From the NCBI GenBank assembly GCA_000416275.1, contig ASZJ01000124.1:1222-65221 (forward strand): a DNA stretch of 64,000 bases, given 5' to 3'. Positions 17,521-26,071 of this stretch are shown here, in pieces. A model generated the notes under the pieces. It saw nothing but the letters and a program-made list of their open reading frames with translations, had not been told where the DNA came from and made no database searches. Positions within the stretch are counted from its first letter, which is position 1. Every line of letters starts with the position of its first letter. Source of the stretch: Osedax symbiont Rs1. Its GTDB lineage: Bacteria; Pseudomonadota; Gammaproteobacteria; Pseudomonadales; Balneatricaceae. Both the position numbers and the translations under genes were made by a program.

Positions 17521-17530
17521 AATACCCTTC

Positions 17531-18565
17531 CTAGCTCCAATCTATGTGCTTGATACGCTGTGCAGCGATATAAAACAAAGTATTACCGGGCTCTATTATT
17601 TTATTAAGCTCGGGGTTTAATTCTAGAGAATCAGGACCTTTTGTGGAAATACCAATCAGCGTCGCTCGGTATTGCTGTTTAAACTTATTAAACAGATTTT
17701 CAAAGGGAGTCGCCGCTGTTGCAGTGTAATTGATGGAGTACTGGGTCATGCCTTTGTTGGAATCGAGTAACTGTTGATGCAGCAGGCCAGAACCTGGATC
17801 CATCGCTGATTTTGCCAGCATTTCTACAGCCACAGAAGGCATGCTTTCAATATTAGGGCAGTGACTTTTTAATAGCGCGCCCAATTGTTCGTCTTTGAAA
17901 TAGGCGATTATGTGTGCATCGGGATTTTGTTGTGAGCAGAAGAGGGCGGTGGTCATTGTCATATCATCTTCCGGGTTGTCGATGATGATACAGGCTGCAT
18001 GATTAATAGAGGCTCTGCGCATCTCTACTTCACTGCTAAAACTGCTGGTTTTGACGAAACCTATTTTATCCGGTAATGGGTTTTCTATATCTGCCTTGAC
18101 GCACAAGGCAATATTTTTAATTTCGCTATGATCTTGGGTTTCTTTTAAAAGTAAACGAATTAGCTGTAGAGTTCTATTGCCGTTCCAACCAATCACAAGA
18201 ATGTGATTTTCGTAGTTAAGTGCTTTCAATCCCTGGACTCCTTTTCGCCATTGATATGAAACAAATGAAGCGATCCGACCAATCACCAGACCAAATAAGC
18301 TAAGTCCGAAAGGAATAACAAACAGCGCCGTCGCGTACTTTCCCTGAGGAGTGGCCGGTGAAAAATCACCGTAGCCAACGGTGGACGCGGTTACCATGAT
18401 CCAATAAAAAAAATTAGAGTCTCTAGTGATCGATGTTTCACCACAGAGCTCTAATAATATCCAGCTGGCACTCATATAAATGGCGATGGCAATAAATATA
18501 CTGTGCCATCGCAAATCTATAAAGTACTTAACAAGGACCTTGCGGAGCCTATCAAATGAAGTCAT
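17531..18565 (-). CDS. Potassium-channel-like protein with TrkA-N type cytoplasmic domain
   Basis: A 344-residue protein with two transmembrane helices around a canonical selectivity filter, TASTVGYGDFSPATPQGK. A long cytoplasmic part follows with a Rossmann-like nucleotide fold (NHILVIGWNGNRTLQLIRLL), then a region resembling the later RCK parts. It is a 2TM channel of the Kch/MthK kind and should pass potassium. It sits between the PspA-like gene (4 bases) and yjfK (10 bases), so channel activity is probably tied to envelope-stress functions of that operon. Selectivity and ligand are inferred. Confidence 0.85.
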   Translation of the reverse strand: MTSFDRLRKVLVKYFIDLRWHSIFIAIAIYMSASWILLELCGETSITRDSNFFYWIMVTASTVGYGDFSPATPQGKYATALFVIPFGLSLFGLVIGRIASFVSYQWRKGVQGLKALNYENHILVIGWNGNRTLQLIRLLLKETQDHSEIKNIALCVKADIENPLPDKIGFVKTSSFSSEVEMRRASINHAACIIIDNPEDDMTMTTALFCSQQNPDAHIIAYFKDEQLGALLKSHCPNIESMPSVAVEMLAKSAMDPGSGLLHQQLLDSNKGMTQYSINYTATAATPFENLFNKFKQQYRATLIGISTKGPDSLELNPELNKIIEPGNTLFYIAAQRIKHIDWS

Positions 18566-18569
18566 TCAA

Positions 18570-19256
18570 TTATTTTTTACCAAGAATTCGGGCTAACTCA
18601 TCATCAGCAGAAGAGTTGCTGCCGGAGATTCCCGCGCTTTTCAAACGATTAGCTAATTCATCACCCGACTCATCGGCCGCCAGCTCAGAAGCCGCTTCCA
18701 TTTCAGCTTGACGCTGTTTTTGGCGATCTTGAATTCGCGATAGTGATTCAGCTGCGGTTTTCATTTTGCCATTCGCACCTAAGTGCCTAGATGATACGGC
18801 TGCCTGGGCTTTTTGTACCGATTCAGTCGCCTTGACCATATCAACTTGTTGTTCCATACGGCGCAAATTACTTTTAGCTTGGCTGATATTGGTACGTAGC
18901 GTCGTTTCAGAATGGGTAAACTGATCAACGTACTGCTGCTCAGATTCCATTTGTCCACGAATGTCTACCACTTTGCGAGCGCAATCTAGGGCCAATGCTT
19001 GATCTCCCTTGCTGCTGGCTGCTGCTGCATGACTTTCATACTCACTGATAGAGCCCTGTAAACTAGCCACTTTTTGCTGCGCTAATTTACGTTTAGCCAT
19101 AATCTGAGTGAGCGAGTGATCAGAGTTTCTAAGCTCCGTTTTAGCCTCGCGAATTTCTTGATCTAAAATACGCAATGCCTGGCTGTCAGCAACTGATTCA
19201 GCGGCTTCATTAACGCCACCTTTTACTGCAGAAACTAGTCTTTTCCATACACTCAT
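18570..19256 (-). CDS. yjfJ: PspA/IM30 family protein (YjfJ-like)
   Basis: A 228-residue mostly helical coiled-coil protein: WKRLVSAVKGGVNEAAES at the N-terminus, ALRILDQEIREAKTEL, and a long coiled coil to about residue 190, with a disordered tail ending DELARILGKK. PspA-like (bacterial ESCRT-III) proteins form rods that bind and stabilise the inner membrane. It is the second gene of the operon, four bases before the channel gene. No pspF or pspB/C genes are nearby, so control differs from the classical psp system. Confidence 0.87.
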   Translation of the reverse strand: MSVWKRLVSAVKGGVNEAAESVADSQALRILDQEIREAKTELRNSDHSLTQIMAKRKLAQQKVASLQGSISEYESHAAAASSKGDQALALDCARKVVDIRGQMESEQQYVDQFTHSETTLRTNISQAKSNLRRMEQQVDMVKATESVQKAQAAVSSRHLGANGKMKTAAESLSRIQDRQKQRQAEMEAASELAADESGDELANRLKSAGISGSNSSADDELARILGKK

Positions 19257-19270
19257 GTGTGATACCTCTA

Positions 19271-19660
19271 TTACTTTAAATAGTCTTCGTATGCATCTAA
19301 GAAAGCGGCGACATTATCAAATAATGTTTCAACTTCAATGATGATGCTCTCTTCTTTAGATTGTGATGATAATGCACCAAATGCCATATAATACTCATCA
19401 CCTTCAACACGTGTAATGCCGATGGTGGTCAGTGGGAATACTTGGTGAGTCTTCAAAATTTGTTCATTTAATGCGTTTATGTCAGCAACTGAACTACTGG
19501 CAAAGAGGATAGATTCAACCACAATTTGTGCGCCGCTTACCGCGACATATGCATCTAAGCCATCTTCGTTAGTAATAAACAGGCAGTCGTTTTCACTGTG
19601 TACCACCCAATTACTTTGTTTTGCTAGTAAACCTTCAATAGTTGAAAGATCCCAACTCAT
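19271..19660 (-). CDS. yjfI: DUF2170 protein (YjfI-like)
   Basis: A small acidic soluble protein of 129 residues in the DUF2170 family, with MSWDLSTIEGLL at the start and a terminal LFDNVAAFLDAYEDYLK. The ATG at 19660 has AGGAGA at good spacing; a longer reading from 19687 would add nine residues before this site and is less likely. It is the first gene of the operon and precedes yjfJ by 14 bases, the order known in E. coli (yjfI-yjfJ-yjfK-yjfL). The function is unknown. Confidence 0.82.
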   Translation of the reverse strand: MSWDLSTIEGLLAKQSNWVVHSENDCLFITNEDGLDAYVAVSGAQIVVESILFASSSVADINALNEQILKTHQVFPLTTIGITRVEGDEYYMAFGALSSQSKEESIIIEVETLFDNVAAFLDAYEDYLK

Positions 19661-19777
19661 GTTTGCTCTCCTAAAATATATAATCATTACACTCGACGTG
19701 TGCTGATTAAGCTTATAATATATAATAAATAAGATCTGTAAAGTAAAAATAATAGTTTTTTGCAGTTTATTATATTT

Positions 19778-19801
19778 TTTTGTAAATCATAACTTACAAA
19801 A
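19778..19801. promoter_or_regulatory. Inverted repeat between divergent yjfI and DUF6471 gene
   Basis: Perfect 8-base arms TTTTGTAA and TTACAAAA with an 8-base spacer, 34 bases before the DUF6471 start and within the shared, very AT-rich divergent promoter region. It is a good size for a dimeric HTH protein, possibly the DUF6471 product itself. Confidence 0.45.
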
Positions 19802-19834
19802 CTATACATTCAATGACATTAAGGTAGCCAATTC

Positions 19835-20104
19835 ATGCCCGATACCCCTCCAGATACTGACTATAGAGAGCTAATAAGCCGGATTGTTAAATCCGAAATG
19901 TCAAAACGTAAAATCAGATATGAAGATTTAAGCCAGTCATTAGCTGATCTTGGTACCATACAAACCAGTGCGAATTTAAGAAACAAGATTAATCGAGGGA
20001 TCATGGGTGCCGATTTGTTTATCCAATTAATACTGGTATTAAATGTTAAACAGATAGATAGAGAGTCCATCCTCGATATTGTATCTAGCCTCCATGATAC
20101 TTAA
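19835..20104 (+). CDS. DUF6471 small HTH-like protein
   Basis: An 89-residue protein matching DUF6471: ISRIVKSEMSKRKIRYEDL, then SANLRNKINRGIMGADLFIQ and a final hydrophobic helix. The layout resembles a helix-turn-helix of the phage-repressor type, so DNA binding is plausible. AAGGTA precedes the ATG. It is transcribed away from the yjfI operon across a shared promoter region with an 8-bp inverted repeat. Confidence 0.7.
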   Translation: MPDTPPDTDYRELISRIVKSEMSKRKIRYEDLSQSLADLGTIQTSANLRNKINRGIMGADLFIQLILVLNVKQIDRESILDIVSSLHDT

Positions 20105-20271
20105 AAAAGAAAATATACAGTATTCCCTGTTGAAATACTTGATGAAAATTAAAAAACCTTAAAAAGAAAGCAGGCTGAAAAGAATATTTTTCACAGGCCG
20201 TACCTTACTGATAAAGAATAGCGCCGCTAGTTTTGTATGCCAGAGGCGCGTGATATTTGTCCAGAGGTTCC

Positions 20272-21486
20272 TTAGCGCTGGTAGCAAAAAGGATCATCGA
20301 TAGAAAAAGAGGGCTCGGTGAACCATACCGGGCCCGCTTCGCTCATATAAAAATGATCTTCTAAGCGAATTCCGAATTCATTTGGGATCACCAGCATTGG
20401 CTCATTAGAAAAGCACATCCCTATGGCTAACAGCGTATCTTCTGCTCTGTTTAGATAGGGCCATTCATGGATATCTAAACCAATACCGTGTCCTGTTCTG
20501 TGTGGGCAACCGGGGGTTTGATAGTCAGGCCCCATCCCTTGCGATGCTAAGTAAGCACGCGCTGCAATATCCACATTGGCGCATGGCTCTCCTAAAACAG
20601 CTGCATTGAAAGCCGCTTGCTGAGCATTTTTTTCAACATTCCACAGTTCGCGCTGACGGGGGCTAGGCTCGCCAAATACATAACTTCTAGTGATGTCTGA
20701 AATATAATTCTCAACCATACAGCCAGTGTCAATTAATACCATCTCGCCATTTTTTAATGGCTGCGGATTCTTCACGCCATGTGGAAAAGAGGAGTCGATG
20801 CCAAAGAGTACAATACAAAAATAAGAACCTTTAGTAGCTCCCATTTTTCGATGCGCTGCATCGATGAATTCTGTGACTTCTGCAGTGCTGATGCCTTCTC
20901 TGAGGATCCTTGCGGTGGCTTTTTGTACAGTCAGAGTGATGTCTTTGGCGCTTTGCATTAAGGCTATTTCGCGAGCGGATTTAATCGCTCGACAGCCCGC
21001 GGTGATTTGTTTGGCGCAGACCAATGAATAGTTGGCCGCTATAGAGGCAATCCCATTGCTGATAAAAAATGGGGTGGCTTCATCGATACCAATCTCGCCT
21101 TTCTCGATGCCCATCTGGTTGAGGGTATCGATGAATAGTTGGTAGGGGCTCTGATGTTCTTGCCAAGCGACTATATCGCCTGGGATTCCCATGAATTGAA
21201 GAATAGTACCTTGTTCGAAATAGGGGACTATATAGATAGGCGCGCCTCGTACCGGCAAGATAGCACCGACCATACGTTCACTACCGTGCCATCGAGTACC
21301 GGTAAAATAAAATAAATTGGTGCCGGCATTTAGATACAGTGCAGCGATATTGTGTTGCTGCATGAGCTGTTGCGCACTCGCGATGCGCTCTTTAAATTCA
21401 TTAGTACTGATCGGCAGAATATCTGTACACTGGTTGGACAGTTTAGCCAGTTCAGTTGCGGCATTAGAGCCGCCTACACCTATCGT
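20272..21486 (-). CDS. M24-family metallopeptidase (Xaa-Pro aminopeptidase-like)
   Basis: A 404-residue cytoplasmic peptidase with a creatinase-type N-terminal domain (LYLNAGTNLFYFTGTRWHGSE) and a pita-bread catalytic domain. The five metal ligands are visible in order: Asp in LIDTGCM, Asp in ISDITRS, His in HRTGHGIGLD, Glu in FSNEPML and Glu in IRLEDHF. The ATG at 21486 follows GAGGAAG and is preferred over a TTG nine codons upstream. It probably removes N-terminal residues before proline; relatives with creatinase or ectoine-hydrolase activity cannot be excluded. It stands alone, with no operon partner. Confidence 0.85.
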   Translation of the reverse strand, partial: TIGVGGSNAATELAKLSNQCTDILPISTNEFKERIASAQQLMQQHNIAALYLNAGTNLFYFTGTRWHGSERMVGAILPVRGAPIYIVPYFEQGTILQFMGIPGDIVAWQEHQSPYQLFIDTLNQMGIEKGEIGIDEATPFFISNGIASIAANYSLVCAKQITAGCRAIKSAREIALMQSAKDITLTVQKATARILREGISTAEVTEFIDAAHRKMGATKGSYFCIVLFGIDSSFPHGVKNPQPLKNGEMVLIDTGCMVENYISDITRSYVFGEPSPRQRELWNVEKNAQQAAFNAAVLGEPCANVDIAARAYLASQGMGPDYQTPGCPHRTGHGIGLDIHEWPYLNRAEDTLLAIGMCFSNEPMLVIPNEFGIRLEDHFYMSEAGPVWFTEPSFSIDDPFCYQR

Positions 21487-21784
21487 CATTCTTATCTTCC
21501 TCATAAACAGCAATATAAAATTTGTTTTGGGCTACCACAATGAGGCGCCACTTTAGATGTTATTGATGTACTTTGCACGATAATATTTACATCGAAAATT
21601 TTTTTAAAAGACCTTGCTGAGAGCCGTAGAGAGCTTCTCTGTGGGCAATTAAGAGCCTAAATCCGCGAATAGAGGCCGCAGCGTAATGACCAGTCCTCGC
21701 CTATTTTTTTAGATAAAGGAGCTAGGCGCTTAGTTACTCATCTTAGGGGGCGTGAGTGACTGCTTTAGAGCTTTCTTAATGCAA

Positions 21785-22636
21785 TTAGTTTATCGGAAAT
21801 TGCTGTGGCTGAAACATCACATTTTGCTTAAATAATCTAACCTGTTCTGTTCTCACCGCTTCCAATTCACAGTGAAAATGCTCAGTTGATTTACCATCCA
21901 GCTTAGCGAAATACTTTTCGCTAAATAAAGATCTATTGCTGTAAAAATCGTATAAGTCACGGCGCTCTCGGTCGGTTAAGTCGCCGCCGCACTTAGAGAT
22001 GATCCACTCTGAATAGCCCTCTGGTGGTGAGTTGTGCATCTTATAGACAGTTTGTTTTGGCACGTATGACATTGAGTTTGAAGGGGTGGCAAACATTTTA
22101 TCGACGAGTGCTTTAGTGGCTCCCATCGCCAGCATATATTTCTCTACAAAAGAGCGAAGGCTGCGATACTTAAGGGTTGCCTGCTCGGCGTTTAGTTTTG
22201 CAAAAAATTGGCGATTGAATTTAGGTCGATGTAAACCAAATACTCCACGTTTATCATCGCTGTGATTGACGCTGCCAAGGGAGATAAATACACAGGCACT
22301 ATTACATTTTTTAGACTCAAAACTGAGTAAATATTTACGTACAAAAGTACCGATTTTAAGAGCTTCCATGACATTACCACCCTTAGAATTTAGCAGCAGT
22401 GTTTGCGGAATATCTTGTTGTTGTTTAATCAGGCTGAGCATCTTATGGTAGTCGCCTTTGACTATTTCACCATTGATGTGCAAATTAGCAAAAGGGCTTT
22501 CGCCGCTAAAAAACATTTGTGCGCAGAAGGCGTTGGCAGAGAATAACAAGCACCCAGCGCTGCCAATTTTTACGCATCGAGTCAATAACCGAGGTAAAAA
22601 AAGCTGGGACCATGACTGCAAAACACTAATTGTCAT
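21785..22636 (-). CDS. Exported ClpP/crotonase-like protein (COG3904 type)
   Basis: A 283-residue protein with an N-terminal hydrophobic export signal ending near AFCAQ. The middle has the ClpP/SDH-like pattern: LLLNSKGGNVMEALKIG, then KCNSACVFISLGS with a nucleophile-like Ser, and FGLHRPKF with a His. These match periplasmic COG3904-type proteins, which are thought to be serine peptidases. The C-terminal third has four cysteines in total with the core and may be disulfide-bonded. The substrate is unknown. It is monocistronic. Confidence 0.65.
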   Translation of the reverse strand: MTISVLQSWSQLFLPRLLTRCVKIGSAGCLLFSANAFCAQMFFSGESPFANLHINGEIVKGDYHKMLSLIKQQQDIPQTLLLNSKGGNVMEALKIGTFVRKYLLSFESKKCNSACVFISLGSVNHSDDKRGVFGLHRPKFNRQFFAKLNAEQATLKYRSLRSFVEKYMLAMGATKALVDKMFATPSNSMSYVPKQTVYKMHNSPPEGYSEWIISKCGGDLTDRERRDLYDFYSNRSLFSEKYFAKLDGKSTEHFHCELEAVRTEQVRLFKQNVMFQPQQFPIN

Positions 22637-22914
22637 AAGTATCCTATTAATAGAGTGAAAAATTGTTGGACGGAAAAACTAGCATCCTGAGAATGGGGCT
22701 AAAACTACCACAAGGGTAGGTATTAGGAAACAGTGGCAGCTTACCTCTACTTTTAGGCTATGTTTTTAACAGGCTGAAGTAGTCTTGTGTGGCCTTGTTA
22801 GACTGAACTTAAACCGGTACTTAACTCTCGACTCTTAATTTTTAACTTAGCTCTTGAATTAGCCCGGGGCTAAAAGAGGCCGTTAGCTGCTGTTTTTTGT
22901 CAGCGTCACTGTCG

Positions 22915-23958
22915 TCAAAATAAAATATTGGCCCTTAAATCCAAGTTAAAGCTAGGGCTTTCGATCCGGATTAATGGACTGTTTTCAGTCAAGCGCAAAT
23001 CCAATCTAACCGCCCGCAGTAAGTGATTTTCGCTGCCGAGTTCGAGGTGGTCGGCACTGGATAATCCCCGCTTCTTTTCCAAGCGCTTTAAAAAAAACTT
23101 TCCAGCGTGACTGTAAATTTTATCGCCGACGATGGGTAGGCCTAAATCGGCGAGCTGAGCGCGAATTTGATGCTTTCGCCCAGTGAATAATCGGCATTCT
23201 ATCAATGAGTACTGGCCCTGTGTTTTGAGTAGCTTGAATTGGGTTTTAGATAGCTTAGGTTTTATATAGTTGGCTCTTGGCTGTTGTTCATCAACGACAT
23301 ACATTTTGCATCGAATGCTGCTGTCTAGCCTTTCAGCCAGTTCATTTTCACAGACCAAGTCTTCCCAATCAGGGGTGCCAGTGACGATGGCATGATAGAC
23401 CTTAGCTTGGATAATTTGCTGGAGTTGTTTTTTCCATTTTCGATCACTGGCTTGGTCTTTAGTCAATAAGATAATCCCCGATGTCTCGATATCTAAACGG
23501 TGTAACAGTTGCGCCGCATAATAAGGCGTTTGTCTGCGAATCAAGCCAATCAGAGTGTCGTATAAATTACGAGTGGTTCTGCTAACAGCGAGGGGAGCGG
23601 GTTTGTATATCGCCATTATTTCATCGTTTTGCCACAGTAGCTGCCAGCCTCGATTAATTTTTTGTTCAAAATGATTAAGTATTAAAATTGATAGTGTCTG
23701 GCCATCGCAAACATAATCAGAGCTGTCCGCCCGCTGATTGTCTAGTTTGATTTGCAGTGGTTTTAGCCAATTATCAAGCTCGGTAGGGCTCAGTTGAGGC
23801 AAGTGTAGAGCAAGATAATCTAAAACAGTGACGGAGTGGGATGCTAAGTTTTCGGCAAATATTTGATACTGCAAATTAAACTGCTGTTGGCCGGTGCTGA
23901 TGTTGTTGTTAGCTTGAGAGGAGGAGTTATCAGTGTTGGAAAATTTTGCAGTGGACAT
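22915..23958 (-). CDS. RluA-family 23S rRNA/tRNA pseudouridine synthase
   Basis: A 347-residue pseudouridine synthase. The catalytic motif LLHRLDIETSGIILLTK carries the invariant Asp, preceded by IMAIYKPAPLAVSR and followed by GRKHQIRAQLADLGLPIVGD. The first about 100 residues are unlike an S4 domain and are poorly conserved. The ATG at 23958 is chosen over a TTG at 23982 because family proteins rarely have the extra RPPPL segment; neither has a strong ribosome site. Which RluA subgroup it belongs to, and therefore which RNA, is not clear. Confidence 0.82.
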   Translation of the reverse strand: MSTAKFSNTDNSSSQANNNISTGQQQFNLQYQIFAENLASHSVTVLDYLALHLPQLSPTELDNWLKPLQIKLDNQRADSSDYVCDGQTLSILILNHFEQKINRGWQLLWQNDEIMAIYKPAPLAVSRTTRNLYDTLIGLIRRQTPYYAAQLLHRLDIETSGIILLTKDQASDRKWKKQLQQIIQAKVYHAIVTGTPDWEDLVCENELAERLDSSIRCKMYVVDEQQPRANYIKPKLSKTQFKLLKTQGQYSLIECRLFTGRKHQIRAQLADLGLPIVGDKIYSHAGKFFLKRLEKKRGLSSADHLELGSENHLLRAVRLDLRLTENSPLIRIESPSFNLDLRANILF

Positions 23959-24040
23959 AAGCGGGGGCGGCCTGTGATACAAATTTTAGAAGTGCAGATT
24001 ATAAAACGATCTAAGCGATCATTGCAAAATTGAAGTGTAT

Positions 24041-24253
24041 TACCTGAATCAGTGACTTCACTGCGCCACATAGCGCAAGCTATTGACTCTACAGCGGTTA
24101 GACAAATACCCGCTGAACCTATGGGTTTTATGCATGGATGCATTTATTTAGCGAGTGCAGGACGCATATGAGCTTGCAGCTAAGATTTTTCAATTCCACC
24201 GTAGAACCAATATCTTACACTCTGTATTCACTTTGAAGTCACGGATTCAGGTA
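24041..24253 (+). repeat. MITE-like element, copy 3 (longest)
   Basis: Terminal inverted repeats of 19 bases with one mismatch: TACCTGAATCAGTGACTTC (24041-24059) and GAAGTCACGGATTCAGGTA (24235-24253). TTA/TA flanks both ends, a possible target duplication. Inside is a small hairpin CTGCGCCACATAGCGCAAG. No gene is encoded. It lies between the divergent rluA-type gene and lpxR, 80 bases before the lpxR start, and so may affect its promoter. Confidence 0.75.
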
Positions 24254-24333
24254 TTAAAGTGAGATAAGCAGTTTCTCAAACTTTGCAAAATTGTTAGTAT
24301 TAGCTCTTTGATTGCAACGGGTAGTAGATAGAT

Positions 24334-25365
24334 ATGTTTAGAGCTTTAAGCGGTGTTTTATTACTAACGCTGGCATCCCAAGTGTATAGCGCCGCCGATC
24401 CTTGGACGTTAAATTTACATTTAGAAAATGATTTATTTGCCAGCACCGATCTTAATTACACCAACGGTGTGCGCGCGTCGTGGGTTTCCCCCGATGTGAA
24501 TGATTTTCTAGAAACGAAGCAGAAGACCTATCTATGGATTGCAGACCTAAATCGACTCTTAGCTCCCCTGCATCCCGATATATCAAGTCAGCAGCCGGTA
24601 CATAGAAATATTGTCATTAGTATTGGCCAGTTAATGTTTACCCCTGAGGATAAGCGAAAAACCACCTTAGATAAAACTGATAGGCCCTACGCAGGCTGGT
24701 TGTATGCAGGTATGGGCTATCAGGCGAGAACCGCTGATAAATTGCACAGTTTTGAATTAAATGTCGGGCTGGTGGGCCCTGCGGCACTGGCTCAAGAGTC
24801 CCAAGATTTGATTCACAGTATCCGCGGCATAGATAAGTTTAATGGTTGGGATAATCAACTGCATAATGAGCTTGGGATACAGCTAGTCTTTGAGCGAAAA
24901 CGCCGCTTTAAACCATTTAAACATAAAATAGCCAGTAATTTTGATACCGATATCATCACGCACTGGGGAGGAAGTTTAGGAAATGTCGCCACGTATGTGA
25001 ATGCCGGTGCTGAGTGGCGACTGGGCTGGAATCTGCCCAATGATTTTGGAACATCCAGTTTAAGGCCGGGTGGCGATAGCAATAATCCGGGGCTGGGCGA
25101 TCCAAGTAAACGCAAACTGGAAATACAGACTTTTATCGCGACAGATATGCGCTGGGTAGGGCGGAATATATTTCTAGATGGCAACACCTTTAGAAATAGC
25201 CATAGTGTCGACAAAAAACGTTTAGTCACAGACTTAACGATCGGTGTTAGCACCTCCTATCAACGCTGGAACCTTAGCTACTCGCATGTCTATCGAACTA
25301 AAGAGTTTAAAGGACAGCAAAAAGATCAAAAATATGGTTCGTTATCAATAAGCTATAGTTATTAA
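24334..25365 (+). CDS. lpxR: Outer-membrane lipid A deacylase LpxR family protein
   Basis: A 343-residue outer-membrane protein of the LpxR (DUF2219) family, with a Sec signal peptide ending SQVYSAA. The family signature ENDLFASTDLNYTNGVR follows, then RPYAGWLYAGMG and a run of amphipathic strands finishing in an aromatic terminal strand (SLSISYSY). LpxR is a calcium-dependent barrel that removes the 3'-acyloxyacyl chain of lipid A. The Asn/Asp residues at the N-terminus match those needed for catalysis in Salmonella LpxR. It is monocistronic, with a MITE upstream. Confidence 0.85.
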   Translation: MFRALSGVLLLTLASQVYSAADPWTLNLHLENDLFASTDLNYTNGVRASWVSPDVNDFLETKQKTYLWIADLNRLLAPLHPDISSQQPVHRNIVISIGQLMFTPEDKRKTTLDKTDRPYAGWLYAGMGYQARTADKLHSFELNVGLVGPAALAQESQDLIHSIRGIDKFNGWDNQLHNELGIQLVFERKRRFKPFKHKIASNFDTDIITHWGGSLGNVATYVNAGAEWRLGWNLPNDFGTSSLRPGGDSNNPGLGDPSKRKLEIQTFIATDMRWVGRNIFLDGNTFRNSHSVDKKRLVTDLTIGVSTSYQRWNLSYSHVYRTKEFKGQQKDQKYGSLSISYSY

Positions 25366-25376
25366 GAAGTTATAAA

Positions 25377-25418
25377 TTAGAAGTTAGAAGTTAGAAGTTA
25401 GAAGCTAGAAGTTAGAAG
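25377..25418 (+). repeat. Short tandem repeat, six units of TTAGAAG
   Basis: Six head-to-tail 7-base units, five exact and one CTAGAAG, starting 12 bases after the lpxR stop. A repeat of this size could vary in number by slippage, but it lies after the gene, so phase variation of lpxR is not suggested. Confidence 0.8.
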
Positions 25419-26071
25419 TTTTAAATTGTTGTGCGGTTGAGGGTTAAATTATCAGAATTATCTGGTGAAAACTCTATGGCTTAGGTTGATTGTAGTTATA
25501 AAGTTTACTTAGGTTATGAGCAGTTACACTATTACTCTCCTGATTGAATATCATACTCCGCTCAACTTGGCTGATATGTAATAAAATTATATATTTCAAT
25601 AATTTAAGGGAATTATAATATAATTTTACCATTTAATAATGGTTCAGATTATAGCCAAGTCATTTCTTTGTACAATTTTTTTTTACTGTAGTTCTGTCTG
25701 TGAAGACACAGGGCTAATCAGGATTATTTTTTCGGTATCCTTTTAAATATTAAGTTCTTAAGAGGTAATTAAAGACACAAGATTAATCTTGTGTCGCTGG
25801 TGTTGGTCTGCGTCAGAGTTTTTGAAACCTAGTAAAAACAGATTTTTAAAAGTCTACTTTTGGTAAGCACAAATCACAGCATGATTCATGAACAATACCA
25901 TTCTTAATATGCTTATAAAATCGTCTCAATAAATATACAAAAACCATTGCTCCACAGCTGGTTATTGACAATTAGTATTAAAAAACAAAGATATACAAGT
26001 AGACTTGCATAGTCTAGGCGCAATTAATAAGCTAGTATCAGGCTATATTGTAAATTGCTGCAAGGACACTC
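25419..26071. other. AT-rich gap before the defence island
   Basis: About 650 bases without a convincing gene. It contains the 22-bp palindrome at 25774-25795 and, near the CARF gene, a TTGACA at 25965-25970 with a loose -10-like GATATA 19 bases on. AAGGA lies before the ATG at 26072. No CRISPR repeat pattern is present. Confidence 0.5.
25774..25795. promoter_or_regulatory. Perfect 22-bp palindrome
   Basis: GACACAAGATT followed directly by its exact reverse complement AATCTTGTGTC. It lies about 275 bases before the CARF gene. A related partial sequence (GACACAGGGCTAATC) occurs about 65 bases upstream. It may be an operator, a hairpin or a binding site at the island edge. Confidence 0.5.

Noticed and set aside
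23844..24143. 99-codon minus-strand frame before the RluA-type gene
   Set aside because: It runs through a MITE copy and overlaps the pseudouridine synthase start in another frame.
25366..26071. Possible CRISPR array beside the CARF gene
   Set aside because: The only tandem repeat is a 7-bp unit without spacers; no repeat-spacer pattern or cas gene is present.
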